Assembly: GCF_051859125.1 (NCBI RefSeq)
Contig: NZ_JBHYGG010000112.1
Location: 76,291 to 140,290 of the forward strand
Source: Gemmata sp051859125
GTDB taxonomy: Bacteria; Planctomycetota; Planctomycetia; Gemmatales; Gemmataceae
DNA length: 64,000 nucleotides
Direction of reading: 5' to 3'
Of the stretch, positions 30,921 through 40,221 are shown in pieces. The notes beneath the pieces were generated by a model. The model was not told the DNA's origin. It worked only from the letters and a program-made list of their open reading frames with translations, and did not search any database. The translations under genes and the position numbers were made by a program. Numbering within the stretch: the stretch's first letter is position 1; the number at the start of each line of letters is the position of its first letter.

Positions 30921-32237
30921 CTACCAGATCGAGATCTCGCACTTCGGCAAGACCGCGTTGATCGCGTCCGTGCCGATCAGGACGGACTCCTGGCTGACGA
31001 TCAGGTGGGTGAGGTTCGTCAACGGGGCCAACTGCTTCAGGCCGTCGCCCGTCACCTTCGTCACACGCAGGTTGAGCGAGGTCAGGCCAGTCAGCTTCGC
31101 CAGGTCCGCCATCCCGGCGTCGGTGACCGCAGTTGATTCCAGGTCGAGGTTGGTGAGCGTGCCGAGCGGGGCCAGGTCCTTCAGCCCGGCGCTCGTCACC
31201 CGCGTGCCCCTCAGGTCGAGCGTGGCGAGTTTGGGGAGCGTGGCCAGGTCCCGCAGGCCGGCGTTCGTCACGCGGGTGGAGCCGAGTCGAAGGGCGGTCA
31301 GCGTCTTGATGGCGGCGAGTTCCTTGACCCCCGCGTCGGTCACCTTGGTCTCCGTCAGGTCCAGGGTCGTGAGGTTAGGCAGGTTGCGAAGCTCCTTGAC
31401 CCCCGCGTCGGTCAGGTCCCCCTGGCGCAGCTTCAGGCTGGTCAGAGTCTTCACGGCCGCGACGTGCTTCAGCGCGGCGTCCGTCACTTTGGTGCTGGAC
31501 AGGTCGAGGGCCGTGAGCCCCTTGATGGCCCCCAGATCCTTCAGCCCCTCGCCGCCCGGCCGCAGGGCGACCGCCAGGTTCAGCTTGGTGAGGGCGGGGA
31601 GCGCGGCCAACTCCTTGACGCAGGCATCGGTGAGGTTCGTGCCGCCGAGCGCGAGTGACTTGAGGTTCTGCAACGAGGCGAGGGTCTTGACCCCGGCGTC
31701 GGTCGTGCCGCTGGCGTACAGCGCCAGCGAGGTGAGTTTCCTGAGGGTGACGAGTTCCTTCAGCCCCGCGTCGGTCACCGCCCCGCCCACGCTGACGGCG
31801 GTGAGGTTCTCGAGCGGCGTGAGGTGCCCCACCCCGGCGTCGGTCAACCCGACCCCGAGCAGGTGCAGGCTGACGAGGTTCGTCTGGGTGCGCAGCGGGG
31901 CCAGTTGCCCCTCGGCGACCGGGTGCTCCGACAGGTCCAGGCCGAACGGAACGGGGACGACGGGGAGGTTCTCCATCTTCGGCGCGGCCCCGGATTGGAA
32001 CCCAGGGATCGGGTTCGCGAGTTGCTTCGGGTTGTGGTTGAAGTTGTACCGCGTCGTGGGGGTCGCCTCGGCCTCAACCCACCCGTGCGACATCCAGCCC
32101 TGGTTTGTCCAGACCTTGACGACGTCCGGGTCGATCGGCTTCGACACGGCCGCCGGGTCGGCGGGGAGCGCGTCGGGCCGCCTGGAGCACGCGACGCACA
32201 CCAGGGTCAGGAGCAGCAGCGGCCATCGGCGGGACAT
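30921..32237 (-). CDS. Leucine-rich-repeat lipoprotein, 438 aa
   Basis: A signal peptide with lipobox (LLLLTLVCVACSRRP, Cys near residue 17) is followed by about 100 residues of linker and then about 13 leucine-rich repeats of 23-24 residues with the pattern LTxLDLxxTxVTDAGLKELA, of the type found in planctomycete and plant RI-like LRR proteins. It should be an extracytoplasmic lipoprotein that binds protein partners. It is adjacent to a longer paralogue, suggesting local duplication. Confidence 0.82.
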   Translation of the reverse strand: MSRRWPLLLLTLVCVACSRRPDALPADPAAVSKPIDPDVVKVWTNQGWMSHGWVEAEATPTTRYNFNHNPKQLANPIPGFQSGAAPKMENLPVVPVPFGLDLSEHPVAEGQLAPLRTQTNLVSLHLLGVGLTDAGVGHLTPLENLTAVSVGGAVTDAGLKELVTLRKLTSLALYASGTTDAGVKTLASLQNLKSLALGGTNLTDACVKELAALPALTKLNLAVALRPGGEGLKDLGAIKGLTALDLSSTKVTDAALKHVAAVKTLTSLKLRQGDLTDAGVKELRNLPNLTTLDLTETKVTDAGVKELAAIKTLTALRLGSTRVTNAGLRDLATLPKLATLDLRGTRVTSAGLKDLAPLGTLTNLDLESTAVTDAGMADLAKLTGLTSLNLRVTKVTGDGLKQLAPLTNLTHLIVSQESVLIGTDAINAVLPKCEISIW

Positions 32238-32294
32238 GGGTGGTCTCCGGTTGCAAGGGTTGGGATCGGGTCACGCGGCCGCCGGCCGCCCCGG

Positions 32295-34379
32295 CTACCT
32301 GCGGACCTCGCAGTCCGGCAGGGTACTGCGGATCGCGTCGTAGCTGGCCGGGTCGGCGATGTTCTGTCCGAGCAGGTCGAGTCGCCTCAGGGCCTTGAAC
32401 GCCCGCAGCGGCGTCAGGTCCGCGTTCGACACGTTTGTGAGCTTGAGTGTGGCCAGGTGCTCCAGCGTGGCGAGCGCTCCCCACCCCTTCGAGGACACCG
32501 GACAGTTCGCCAGGTTGAGGGACCTCAGCTTGGTGAGCGCGGCGAGTTCCCTCACCCCGTCGTCCACCGCGAGGGTCGAGGCGAGGTCCAGGGTCTCAAG
32601 ATTCTTCAGACGGGCCAGAGCCTTCAGACCCTCGGCCGAAATCTTGCGGTTGTTGGCGAACCGCGCCGACGTGAGGCGCTGGAGGGTGACCAGGTGCTTC
32701 ACCCCGGCGTCGGTGATCCCGTCGTTGTCGGCGACGTCCAGCGAGCGGAGGCCGGTCATCGTCGCGATGTCCTTCATCGCCGCGTCCGTGATCCGATTGC
32801 TCGACAGGTCGAGGTGCTCAAGGTGCTTGAAGGCGGCGACGTCCCAGGCGCCGTCGTCGTGGATCGTGTTCCCTCGCAGGTTCAGGTGCCGCAACTTCGG
32901 GACGTGGGTCGCCAGCGCCCGGAGAACCTTGACGTCGGCGGCCCCGGACGCCAGGCTGACGGACCGGAGGTTGTTGAGGCCGGCGAGGTCGTCGAGGCCG
33001 TTGGCGTTGACCCCCACCCGCGACAGATTCAGGACCTCGAGCGAGTCCAGCGCGGCCAGTGCCCGCACGCCCTCGTCGCCCAGCGTGCAGGTGTTGGACA
33101 GGTCCAGTTCGGCGAGCCTGGCCAGCGGGGCCAGCTCCCGCAAATCCGCCGGCGTGACGTTCTTCAGGTTCGCGAGGCTGAGCGTGTCGAGGTTGTCGAG
33201 GCCCCGCAGGTGCCGGAGCCCGGCACCGGTCACGGCGGTGGCGCTCAGGTCGAGCGCGACGATGTCCGCGTCCGCGTCCGCCGGCCCGCCCGCGCCGCGG
33301 GCGATCGGGAGCGTGTGGAGTACCCCCGCGCGCCGCAGCGCGCCGACGGCGTCGTCCGTCACGCTGCCGGGAACCAGGTACAGGGTCTTGAGGCGCTTCA
33401 GCGGCTCCAGCGCGGTGAGGCCCGCGCCGGCGACGGTGGCCATGTTCAGCTCCAGGACCTCCAGCTTCTGGAGCGGCGCGAGGTCCTGGAGGCTCGCGGT
33501 CGTGACCGGGGCCACGCGCAGCCCCAGGTGCGTGAGGTTCTTCAGAGCGGCCAGCTCTTTCACGCCCGCGTCGTTCATCACGCCGGGGGCGAGCGAGGTG
33601 GCGACCGTGAGTGACGTAAGGTTCTTCAGCCCCGCGAGCTCCTTCACGCCCGCGTTCGAGAAGGCGCCGCCGACCGAGAGCGCGGTCAGGCCTTTGACCG
33701 CGGCCAGCTCCTTGAGCCCCGCGTCGGTGACCCTGTCGACGACGAGGGCCGTCAGGTTCGGGACCGCGGCCAGCTCCTTGAGCCCTGCGTCCGTCACCCC
33801 CGTGCCCGCCACCGAGAGGGAGACGAGGCTCTTCGAGGCGGCGAGGGCCCGCAGGCCGGCGCCGGTCACCTTACTGGAGCCGGTCACGTCGAGGTGCGCG
33901 AGGTTCGCGACCGCCGCGAGGGCCTTGAGGTCGGCGTCGGTCGTGCGGTAGCCAGTCGAGAGCGCGAACGGCACCCCGACCTCGGGGAAGTGCTTGAGGG
34001 AGCTGGCGAGGTTGAACCCGGCGTAGACGAACCCGGGCCGCACGGGCTTGCGGTCCCGCGGGGGGGCGCCGCGGGGCGTCTGGGTGAAGTCGTGGCCGAA
34101 CCAGGCGAACCTGAACTCGGCCCGGTTGCACGCCGCCAGGAGCTCGTCTGTGAACTCGGGCGGGAGCTTGTGCGGCTCCGGCGGCTTCGCAAGCACCGGC
34201 CGCTCCCGCGGTGCCCGCTCGGGCTTCGGCGACAGCGGCCTGGCGCGAGCCGGCGCGGCGCCGGGGCCGCCGGGCGGTCCGGCAGCGGCCTCGGGCGGAG
34301 CGACCGGCGGTTCTGCCTGGGGCTTGGAGCACGCGGCGCACGCTAGCAGGAGCGCGACAAGCAAGCAGCGCGTGAACAC
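32295..34379 (-). CDS. Leucine-rich-repeat lipoprotein, 694 aa
   Basis: The start at GTG 34379 gives a classic signal peptide (CLLVALLLACAACSKPQ) with lipobox Cys near residue 18. A Pro/Ala-rich linker follows (about 20-75), then roughly 23 LRR units (VTDAGLKELAAVPNLTALVV-like) to the C-terminus, which ends DCEVRR. It is a longer paralogue of the neighbouring LRR lipoprotein, 57 bases away in the same direction. Likely a surface or periplasmic scaffold; ligand unknown. Confidence 0.8.
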   Translation of the reverse strand: MFTRCLLVALLLACAACSKPQAEPPVAPPEAAAGPPGGPGAAPARARPLSPKPERAPRERPVLAKPPEPHKLPPEFTDELLAACNRAEFRFAWFGHDFTQTPRGAPPRDRKPVRPGFVYAGFNLASSLKHFPEVGVPFALSTGYRTTDADLKALAAVANLAHLDVTGSSKVTGAGLRALAASKSLVSLSVAGTGVTDAGLKELAAVPNLTALVVDRVTDAGLKELAAVKGLTALSVGGAFSNAGVKELAGLKNLTSLTVATSLAPGVMNDAGVKELAALKNLTHLGLRVAPVTTASLQDLAPLQKLEVLELNMATVAGAGLTALEPLKRLKTLYLVPGSVTDDAVGALRRAGVLHTLPIARGAGGPADADADIVALDLSATAVTGAGLRHLRGLDNLDTLSLANLKNVTPADLRELAPLARLAELDLSNTCTLGDEGVRALAALDSLEVLNLSRVGVNANGLDDLAGLNNLRSVSLASGAADVKVLRALATHVPKLRHLNLRGNTIHDDGAWDVAAFKHLEHLDLSSNRITDAAMKDIATMTGLRSLDVADNDGITDAGVKHLVTLQRLTSARFANNRKISAEGLKALARLKNLETLDLASTLAVDDGVRELAALTKLRSLNLANCPVSSKGWGALATLEHLATLKLTNVSNADLTPLRAFKALRRLDLLGQNIADPASYDAIRSTLPDCEVRR

Positions 34380-34572
34380 GGGGCGATCTCCGAGCGGGGA
34401 ATGCGGAACAAACCCACGGGGGGCAACATAAACCCCCGGTGCAATCCCCGCGGCCCGACGGGCGCCACGTTGTACCGGGTCGCGTGCAATTGCCCCGGGT
34501 GGGGCAGGCATTCGTGCCTGCCCCACCAGAGAGCTGGGTTTCAACTGCCCACTGTCCACTAACCACTAACCA

Positions 34573-35748
34573 CTACTTGCTGACGCCGAACTTGTACACC
34601 GTCGTCTGCTTGTAGGTCTCGCCGGGCTTGAGCACGACGTTCGACTTCTCCTTCCACTCGGGCTTGTTCACCGAGTCCGGGAACTTCTGCGGTTCGAGGC
34701 AGAACGCGGTGTGCTGCTTGTACACCGCACCGCCCTTGCCGGTGTTCGTGCCGTCGAGGAAGTTGCCGGTGTAGAACTGCAACCCGGGTTCGGTGGTGAA
34801 CACTTCAAGCGTGCGGCCGCTCTTCGGGTCGGTGACGCGGGCCGCGAACTCCGGCCGCTCGGTCACGCCCTTGTCGAGCACGTAGTTCAGGTCGAACCCG
34901 ACCGGCTTGCCGCCGGCCTTTTCGAGGTCCTTGCCCATCGCCTTCTTCTTGGTGAAGTCGAACGGGGTGCCGTCGACCGGCGCGACCTTGCCCGTCGGGA
35001 CCAGCGTGTCGTCGCCGGGGGTGTAGTTCTTCGCGGCGAACTCCGCCTCGTGCTCGGCGATCGGCCCGCTGTTGTGCCCCGCGAGGTTGAAGTAGCTGTG
35101 GTGCGCGAGGTTGCAGATGGTCGTCTTGTCGGTGGTGGCGCGGAAGTCGATCACGAGTTCGTTGTTGTCGGTGAGCGTGTAGCTCACGGTCACGGTGAGC
35201 TTGCCGGGGTAGCCCTCCTCCCCATCAGGACTCGTGTAGCTGAACTTCACCGAAGGGCCGGTCGCGGTCAGCGACGCCTCGCCCTTCCATAGCTTCTTGT
35301 CGAACCCGGCCTTGCCGCCGTGCAGCGTGTGCGGGGCCGCGTTGTCGGCGAGCTTGTACTCCTTGCCCTCCAGCGTGAACTTCGCGTTGGCGATGCGGTT
35401 CGCGACCCGGCCGGCGTTGGTGCCGAAGTACGGGTGGCCCTTCAGGTAGTCGTCGAGCTTGTCGAACCCGAGCACCACGTCGGCGAACTTCCCGTCCTTG
35501 TCGGGCACGCGAAGTTCGGTGATGATCGCGCCGTACTCGATGCACTTCAGGACGACGTTGTTCTTGTTGACGAGCGTGAACTGCGTGACGGCCGCGCCGG
35601 GCACGTCCTTGCCGTTCTTGTCCGTGGTGCCGGGGAGCTTGCCGTAGGTCTCCTGCTCGAACGCGGGGCCGAGCTTGGCGGGCTGCGTCTGGGCACTGGC
35701 GGCGGTCGCAAGTGCGAGCGACGCGACGAGTGTTGAGAGGGTGCGCAT
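34573..35748 (-). CDS. galM: Secreted aldose 1-epimerase (galactose mutarotase)
   Basis: A 391-residue protein with a Sec signal peptide (MRTLSTLVASLALATAASAQ). Mutarotase motifs are GRVANRIANAKFTLEGKEY near residue 115, NNAAPHTLHGG-type (here DNAAPHTLHGGKAGFDKKLW), the catalytic His in NLAHHSYFNLAGH near 195, and EPGLQFYTGNFLDG near 330 with the base Glu. It interconverts alpha and beta anomers of sugars such as galactose or glucose, here outside the cytoplasm. Length is 40 residues above the family norm because of the signal peptide. Confidence 0.88.
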   Translation of the reverse strand: MRTLSTLVASLALATAASAQTQPAKLGPAFEQETYGKLPGTTDKNGKDVPGAAVTQFTLVNKNNVVLKCIEYGAIITELRVPDKDGKFADVVLGFDKLDDYLKGHPYFGTNAGRVANRIANAKFTLEGKEYKLADNAAPHTLHGGKAGFDKKLWKGEASLTATGPSVKFSYTSPDGEEGYPGKLTVTVSYTLTDNNELVIDFRATTDKTTICNLAHHSYFNLAGHNSGPIAEHEAEFAAKNYTPGDDTLVPTGKVAPVDGTPFDFTKKKAMGKDLEKAGGKPVGFDLNYVLDKGVTERPEFAARVTDPKSGRTLEVFTTEPGLQFYTGNFLDGTNTGKGGAVYKQHTAFCLEPQKFPDSVNKPEWKEKSNVVLKPGETYKQTTVYKFGVSK

Positions 35749-35823
35749 CCGAGAGAGCCTCCTGGGGGTGGGCGGGGTGTGGACATGGTATCCCGTGCCC
35801 AATCGGGCACAAGCAGGAAGCAG

Positions 35824-35935
35824 TTTGATCCGCAGATTACGCAGATTTCACAGATGAAATCGAAGTCCACCGACCGGTTGTGTTCTGCCCTCTCTGCCTT
35901 CTTAATCTGCGTCCTCTGTGTAATCTGCGGATAAA
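35824..35935. repeat. Interspersed inverted repeat (CCGCAGATTACGCAGA type)
   Basis: Left arm TTGATCCGCAGATTACGCAG (35825 onward) and right arm ending GTAATCTGCGGATAAA (to 35935) are imperfect inverted copies around a 45-base centre, within the 221-base gap between two divergent genes. Similar intergenic repeats are common in planctomycetes. It is notably lower in GC than its surroundings. Confidence 0.65.
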
Positions 35936-35969
35936 CTCTTCTGTCTTCTGACTCCCCGCGAGACCCCTC

Positions 35970-37925
35970 ATGCCGTCTGACGTCCTCGACACGCCCGCCA
36001 GCGCCTACGAACTCGTCACCGCCAAGCCCGGCCCCGTGGGGGCACTCCCGCTCACCGACGACCTGCTGCGGCACGCGCCGAGCGGCGACCTGTTCGGGTG
36101 GACGCAGAACGTCGGCATGGGCTGGAACCCCGCACTCCTCGGCGGCAAGGAGTTCACCATCCTCAGCACGCACGGCGGGCTCCGAGCCGAGGACGGCACG
36201 CCGATCGCGCTCGGGTTCCACTCGGGCCACTGGGAGGTCGGGTTGCTCGTGAAGGCGGCCGCGGAGGAGCTGAAGAAGTTGCGGTGCATCCCGTTCGCGG
36301 GTGCGGTGACCGACCCGTGCGACGGCCGCACGCAGGGCACCGCCGGGATGTACGACAGCCTGCCGTACCGCAACGACTCCTCGCAGGTCATGCGACGGCT
36401 GATGCGCAGTCACCCGACGCGCGCCGGCGTGATGGGCGTGGCGACGTGCGACAAGGGGCTGCCCGCGATGATGATGGCGCTGGCGTCGCAGCACGACCAC
36501 CCGACGATCCTCGTGCCGGGCGGGGTGATGCTCGCGGGCGAGGCGGGCGAGGAAGACACGGGGAAGGTGCAGACGATCGGCGCACGCTACGCCCACGGCG
36601 AGATCACGCTCGAACAGGCCGCGGAAGCGGGGTGCCACGCGTGCGCGTCGCCGGGCGGCGGGTGCCAGTTCCTCGGCACCGCGGCCACGTCGCAGGTCGT
36701 CGGCGAGGCGCTCGGGCTGTCGCTCCCGCACTCGGCCCTCGCGCCGTCCGGCCAGCCGATCTGGCTCGACATGGCCCGCCGCTCGGCCCGTGCGCTGTTC
36801 AACATGGCGAACAGCGGGGTCACCACGAAGCACATCCTGACGCCTGCGGCGTTCCGGAACGCCCTGGCGGTGTTCGCGGCGTTCGGCGGCAGCACGAACC
36901 TTTTGCTGCACATCCCGGCGGTCGCCTTCCATGCTGGGGTGAAGCGGCCGACCATCGACGACTGGACGCACTTCAACCGCAGCGTGCCGCGGCTCGTCGA
37001 TGCACTGCCGAACGGCCCGATCGGCCACCCGACGATCCGCGTGTTCCTCGCCGGCGGCGTGCCCGAGGTGATGCTGCACCTCCGCGAACTCGGCCTCCTC
37101 GAACTTGACGCGCTCACCGTGAGCGGCGAGAAGCTCGGCACGGTGCTCGACTGGTGGGCGAAGTCCGAGCGCCGCACGCGGCTCCGCGAACTCTTGAAGT
37201 CGCGCGACGGCATCGACCCCGACACGGTCATCATGTCGCCGACGCTCGCGAAGGCCCGCGGCCTCACGAGCACAATCACCTTCCCGCGCGGGAACCTCGC
37301 GCCGGACGGCTGTGTCATCAAGTCGACCGCCATCGACCCGTCGGTCGTGGACGCCGACGGCGTGTACCGCAAGGTCGGCCCGGCGAAGGTGTTCACCACT
37401 GAAAAGGCGGTGATCGCGGCGATCAAGGGCGACGGCCCGCGTACGGTGGTTCCCGGCGACATCGTCGTGCTGTGCTGCCGCGGCCCGCTCGGCTCGGGCA
37501 TGGAGGAGACGTACCAGGTGACGTCGGCGCTGAAGCACCTGAAGTGGGGCAAGCAGGTCGCGGTGATTACGGACGCGCGCTTCAGCGGCGTCAGCACCGG
37601 GGCGTGCATCGGCCACGTCTCGCCGGAAGCGCTGGCGGGCGGGCCGATCGGCAAGCTCCGCGACGGCGACCGCGTCCAGATCATCATCGACCGCACGAAG
37701 CTCGAAGGCACCATCGACCTGATCGGCGACGCAGGTGGCGACCACGGCGTCGCGTGGGGCACGGCGGAACTCCTGACGCGCCTGCCGCGCCCAGACCTGT
37801 CCGCCGACCCCGCCCTCCCGGCCGACACGCGATTGTGGGCGGCATTGCAGCACGCAAGCGGCGGCGTCTGGGGCGGCTGCGTCTACGACCCCGACCTGAT
37901 CGCGGCGAAGCTCGCGGGGAGGTAA
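35970..37925 (+). CDS. yjhG: YjhG/YagF-type sugar-acid dehydratase (D-xylonate dehydratase family)
   Basis: A 651-residue IlvD/Edd-family enzyme whose length and N-terminus (LFGWTQNVGMGWNPALLGG, ILSTHGGLRAEDGTPIALGF) match the YjhG/YagF branch. Probable Fe-S ligands are Cys in AVTDPCDGRTQG, GVATCDKGLPAMMM and CHACASPGGGC. The C-terminal part has GSGMEETYQVTSALKHL and ITDARFSGVSTGACIGHVSPEA. It should dehydrate D-xylonate or a related aldonate to a 2-keto-3-deoxy acid. The secreted epimerase gene next door, divergently placed, also concerns sugars. Confidence 0.85.
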   Translation: MPSDVLDTPASAYELVTAKPGPVGALPLTDDLLRHAPSGDLFGWTQNVGMGWNPALLGGKEFTILSTHGGLRAEDGTPIALGFHSGHWEVGLLVKAAAEELKKLRCIPFAGAVTDPCDGRTQGTAGMYDSLPYRNDSSQVMRRLMRSHPTRAGVMGVATCDKGLPAMMMALASQHDHPTILVPGGVMLAGEAGEEDTGKVQTIGARYAHGEITLEQAAEAGCHACASPGGGCQFLGTAATSQVVGEALGLSLPHSALAPSGQPIWLDMARRSARALFNMANSGVTTKHILTPAAFRNALAVFAAFGGSTNLLLHIPAVAFHAGVKRPTIDDWTHFNRSVPRLVDALPNGPIGHPTIRVFLAGGVPEVMLHLRELGLLELDALTVSGEKLGTVLDWWAKSERRTRLRELLKSRDGIDPDTVIMSPTLAKARGLTSTITFPRGNLAPDGCVIKSTAIDPSVVDADGVYRKVGPAKVFTTEKAVIAAIKGDGPRTVVPGDIVVLCCRGPLGSGMEETYQVTSALKHLKWGKQVAVITDARFSGVSTGACIGHVSPEALAGGPIGKLRDGDRVQIIIDRTKLEGTIDLIGDAGGDHGVAWGTAELLTRLPRPDLSADPALPADTRLWAALQHASGGVWGGCVYDPDLIAAKLAGR

Positions 37926-37928
37926 GCC

Positions 37929-38678
37929 ATGACGGAGGAGAAATGGCTCGCGGCCAACGCACTCGTGATATCGATGGTGGCGCATTTGAAAGACCGAGTC
38001 GCTAGCCGTCGAAAGATGCGGTTGTTCATAGCAGAATGCGCGAGGCTCCTGGTGCCGCACGTTAGCGATGATCGAAGCCACTGCGCGATCGCCTTTATCC
38101 AAGAGAATGCCGAGCGCGGAAGCCGAGGCTTGCGCGGCCGCGCAGCGGTACATTCTGATGCTGGGCTGGCCTCTCAAGACGCGCTCGCCCACGCTCGCGA
38201 GAGTGCCGACAGCAGCGAGTACGCCAGGCGAAAAGTTCTTGAAGTGGGTTCTTTCGCAGCCGCGATGGCGATCCACCCTGATGTTTTTACGGCGGGCTAC
38301 TTTTGCGGCGAACATACCGCCAACGCCCTTGCATGGGCCGCGGTCGTAGCTTCTCCCGAACGCGATCAGCCCTCATTAGCAGATGCCAGCAGTATCGAAC
38401 GGGGTCGGCAGCTGGCGACCCAGGTCGGCTGGCTCCGCGACATCTTCGGGAACCCGTTCCGCCCCGTCGCCTTCTCCTCCGAGTGGCGCACGTCAACGGC
38501 GGTGTCACTGGCGCGGCACATGTACGAGTCGCGGGACTTCAGCGCGATGCCCATCCTCGCCGACGCGCTCCAGGACGCCGGGTGCGAGCACGAGGCGGTC
38601 CTGGCGCACTGCCGCGACCCGCAGCAGGTCCACGTCCGCGGGTGCTGGGTCGTCGATCTCGTGCGCGGCAAGAGCTGA
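37929..38678 (+). CDS. Gemmata-type conserved protein, 249 aa
   Basis: A 249-residue soluble helical protein. The C-terminal third (GWLRDIFGNPFRPVAFSSEW, then SLARHMYESRDFSAMPILADAL and GCWVVDLVRGK) is a conserved block seen in many paralogous proteins of Gemmata-type planctomycetes. The N-terminal part varies and is less GC-rich. No enzymatic motif. It starts four bases after the dehydratase stop, so it may share a transcript. Function unknown. Confidence 0.7.
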   Translation: MTEEKWLAANALVISMVAHLKDRVASRRKMRLFIAECARLLVPHVSDDRSHCAIAFIQENAERGSRGLRGRAAVHSDAGLASQDALAHARESADSSEYARRKVLEVGSFAAAMAIHPDVFTAGYFCGEHTANALAWAAVVASPERDQPSLADASSIERGRQLATQVGWLRDIFGNPFRPVAFSSEWRTSTAVSLARHMYESRDFSAMPILADALQDAGCEHEAVLAHCRDPQQVHVRGCWVVDLVRGKS

Positions 38679-38717
38679 CGCTGCGGTCCCGTGACCGGTT
38701 GGCCGGCACAGCCGGCC

Positions 38718-39224
38718 CTACGCAATTGCCCGCTCCAGGCACCAGTCGAACAGCAGTCGCCACTCGAGCATCTGCACCCGCTGCGCGAGTTCCTCGTCGG
38801 CCGAGCCGGTGCCGCGGGCCGCCTCGCAGAAGTCCACGAACGCTTCGGGCGTGGTGAACGTGTAGCCCACGGTCGGGGCCCGTTCGCGGAGCAGCGCCAG
38901 CACCGGGTGCGGGCCGACGCGGTTCCACCAGTACTTGCTGTTGAAGGCGTCGGGCTCGCGGCGGTGCATGATCGCGTGCCAGAGACTCCCCGTGCTCGTG
39001 CCGACGTCCTGGCTGATCGTGTGCGACTCGTCGAGGTAGTTGAACGCCAGCCACAGCCCCGAGCGGCAGCACGCGGCCATGTCGCGGTCGGCGACCGCGC
39101 CCAGCTCGTCGTCGGTCAGCGCAGCGAGCTTCGGCCTCGCGGCCGCCACGGGCGTTCCCGGCCCGAGCGGGGCCGTCGGAAGTGCGGCCAGCAGGTCGGC
39201 CAGTGCGGGTGATGGGGTGGGCAT
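38718..39224 (-). CDS. Conserved hypothetical protein, 168 aa
   Basis: A 168-residue protein with a distinctive conserved core: WLAFNYLDESHTISQDVGT, SLWHAIMHRREPDAFNSKYW and WNRVGPHPVLALL. His, Trp and Asp residues in this core look like an active or ligand site, but no family function is known to me. It converges on the preceding plus-strand gene across a 39-base gap that holds a GGCCGGC-type hairpin. Confidence 0.65.
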   Translation of the reverse strand: MPTPSPALADLLAALPTAPLGPGTPVAAARPKLAALTDDELGAVADRDMAACCRSGLWLAFNYLDESHTISQDVGTSTGSLWHAIMHRREPDAFNSKYWWNRVGPHPVLALLRERAPTVGYTFTTPEAFVDFCEAARGTGSADEELAQRVQMLEWRLLFDWCLERAIA

Positions 39225-39277
39225 GGTGGTCGGTGGCAGAAGTGGCGGGCGGGGCGCTGGTCCCCGCCCAGTTCAAC

Positions 39278-40075
39278 TCACTTGATGAGCTGGACCTCGA
39301 ACACGAGCGTCGAGTCGGGCGGGATGTCGTCGCCCGCGCCGCGCTTGCCGTAGCCGAGGTCCGGCGGGATCTTGAGCCGGCGGACGCCGCCCGGCTTCAT
39401 CCCGGGGATGCCCAGCCCCCAGCCCTTCACCACCTCGTTCAGCGAGAACGAGACCGGCTTCCCGCCGACGCTGGAGTCGAACTCCTTGCCGTTGGTGAGC
39501 CACCCGGTGTAGTGGACCGTCACGGTCCCGCCGGCCTTCACCGCCTCGCCCTCGCCCACCTTCACGTCCCACACCTCCAGGCCGTTGTCGAGCTTCTTCC
39601 ACTCGGCGGCCTTCAGGTCGGGCACCTCCGGCTTGGCCCATACCTCGATCATCTCGACCTCGAAGACGAGCGTCGAGCCGGCCGGGATCTTGCCGACGGC
39701 GCGGTTCCCGTAGGCCATCTCGGCCGGGATGCGGAGCCGGCGGACGCCGCCGACCTTCATGCCGGGGATGCCCTCCTGCCAGCCCTTGATGACGCCGGTG
39801 AGCGGGAACTCGATCGGCTCCTTGCGCAGGACGCTGGAGTCGAAGATCTCGCCGGTGGTGAGCCACCCGGTGTAGTGGACCTTGACCTTGGCCCCGGCCT
39901 TGACGAGGGCACCGTCGCCCACCTTCGCGTCCCAGATTTCGAGGCCGGACTTCTGCTTGGCCCATTCCTTCGACTGCAGGTCCGGCAACTTCGGCGCTTC
40001 CACGGGTTTCTCCTGTGCGGGCGACGCGGTGGCGAACGCCACCCCGACGCAGACCAGCGGCAACAACAGACGCAT
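39278..40075 (-). CDS. Secreted FKBP-type peptidyl-prolyl isomerase, two domains
   Basis: A 265-residue protein with a signal peptide (MRLLLPLVCVGVAFATASPAQ) and two FKBP domains at about 35-140 and 155-265. Each has VKVHYTGWLTTGEIFDSS or VTVHYTGWLTNGKEFDSS, a VIKGWQEGIPGMKVGG-type hydrophobic site, AYGNRAVG/GYGKRGAG and STLVFEVEMI. It probably helps fold periplasmic proteins. The duplicated domain is a common planctomycete layout. The frame stays open far upstream of the ATG, but composition and the signal peptide fix the start. Confidence 0.88.
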   Translation of the reverse strand: MRLLLPLVCVGVAFATASPAQEKPVEAPKLPDLQSKEWAKQKSGLEIWDAKVGDGALVKAGAKVKVHYTGWLTTGEIFDSSVLRKEPIEFPLTGVIKGWQEGIPGMKVGGVRRLRIPAEMAYGNRAVGKIPAGSTLVFEVEMIEVWAKPEVPDLKAAEWKKLDNGLEVWDVKVGEGEAVKAGGTVTVHYTGWLTNGKEFDSSVGGKPVSFSLNEVVKGWGLGIPGMKPGGVRRLKIPPDLGYGKRGAGDDIPPDSTLVFEVQLIK

Positions 40076-40106
40076 AACGGGCGCTCCTTCGTGTCCGGCT
40101 CGGCCT

Positions 40107-40190
40107 GAAAATTCGAAGCACGAAACTCGAAGCACGAAAGGAAGACCCGGAGGTCGGTGCGTTCTTTTCGGATTCCGTGCTTCGAATTTC
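40107..40190. repeat. Interspersed repeat, TTCGAAGCACGAAA family, copy 1
   Basis: Direct and inverted copies of TTCGAAGCACGAAA flank a short centre; the right arm reads TCGGATTCCGTGCTTCGAA. It occupies the gap upstream of the FKBP gene. A second copy lies at 45869-45949. Confidence 0.7.
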
Positions 40191-40221
40191 GAGCTTTCCG
40201 GCAAAGCCCGGGGTGCGCATT

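Noticed and set aside
35547..38315. 922-codon minus frame across the dehydratase
   Set aside because: It is antisense to a well-supported YjhG-type enzyme and lacks any motif.
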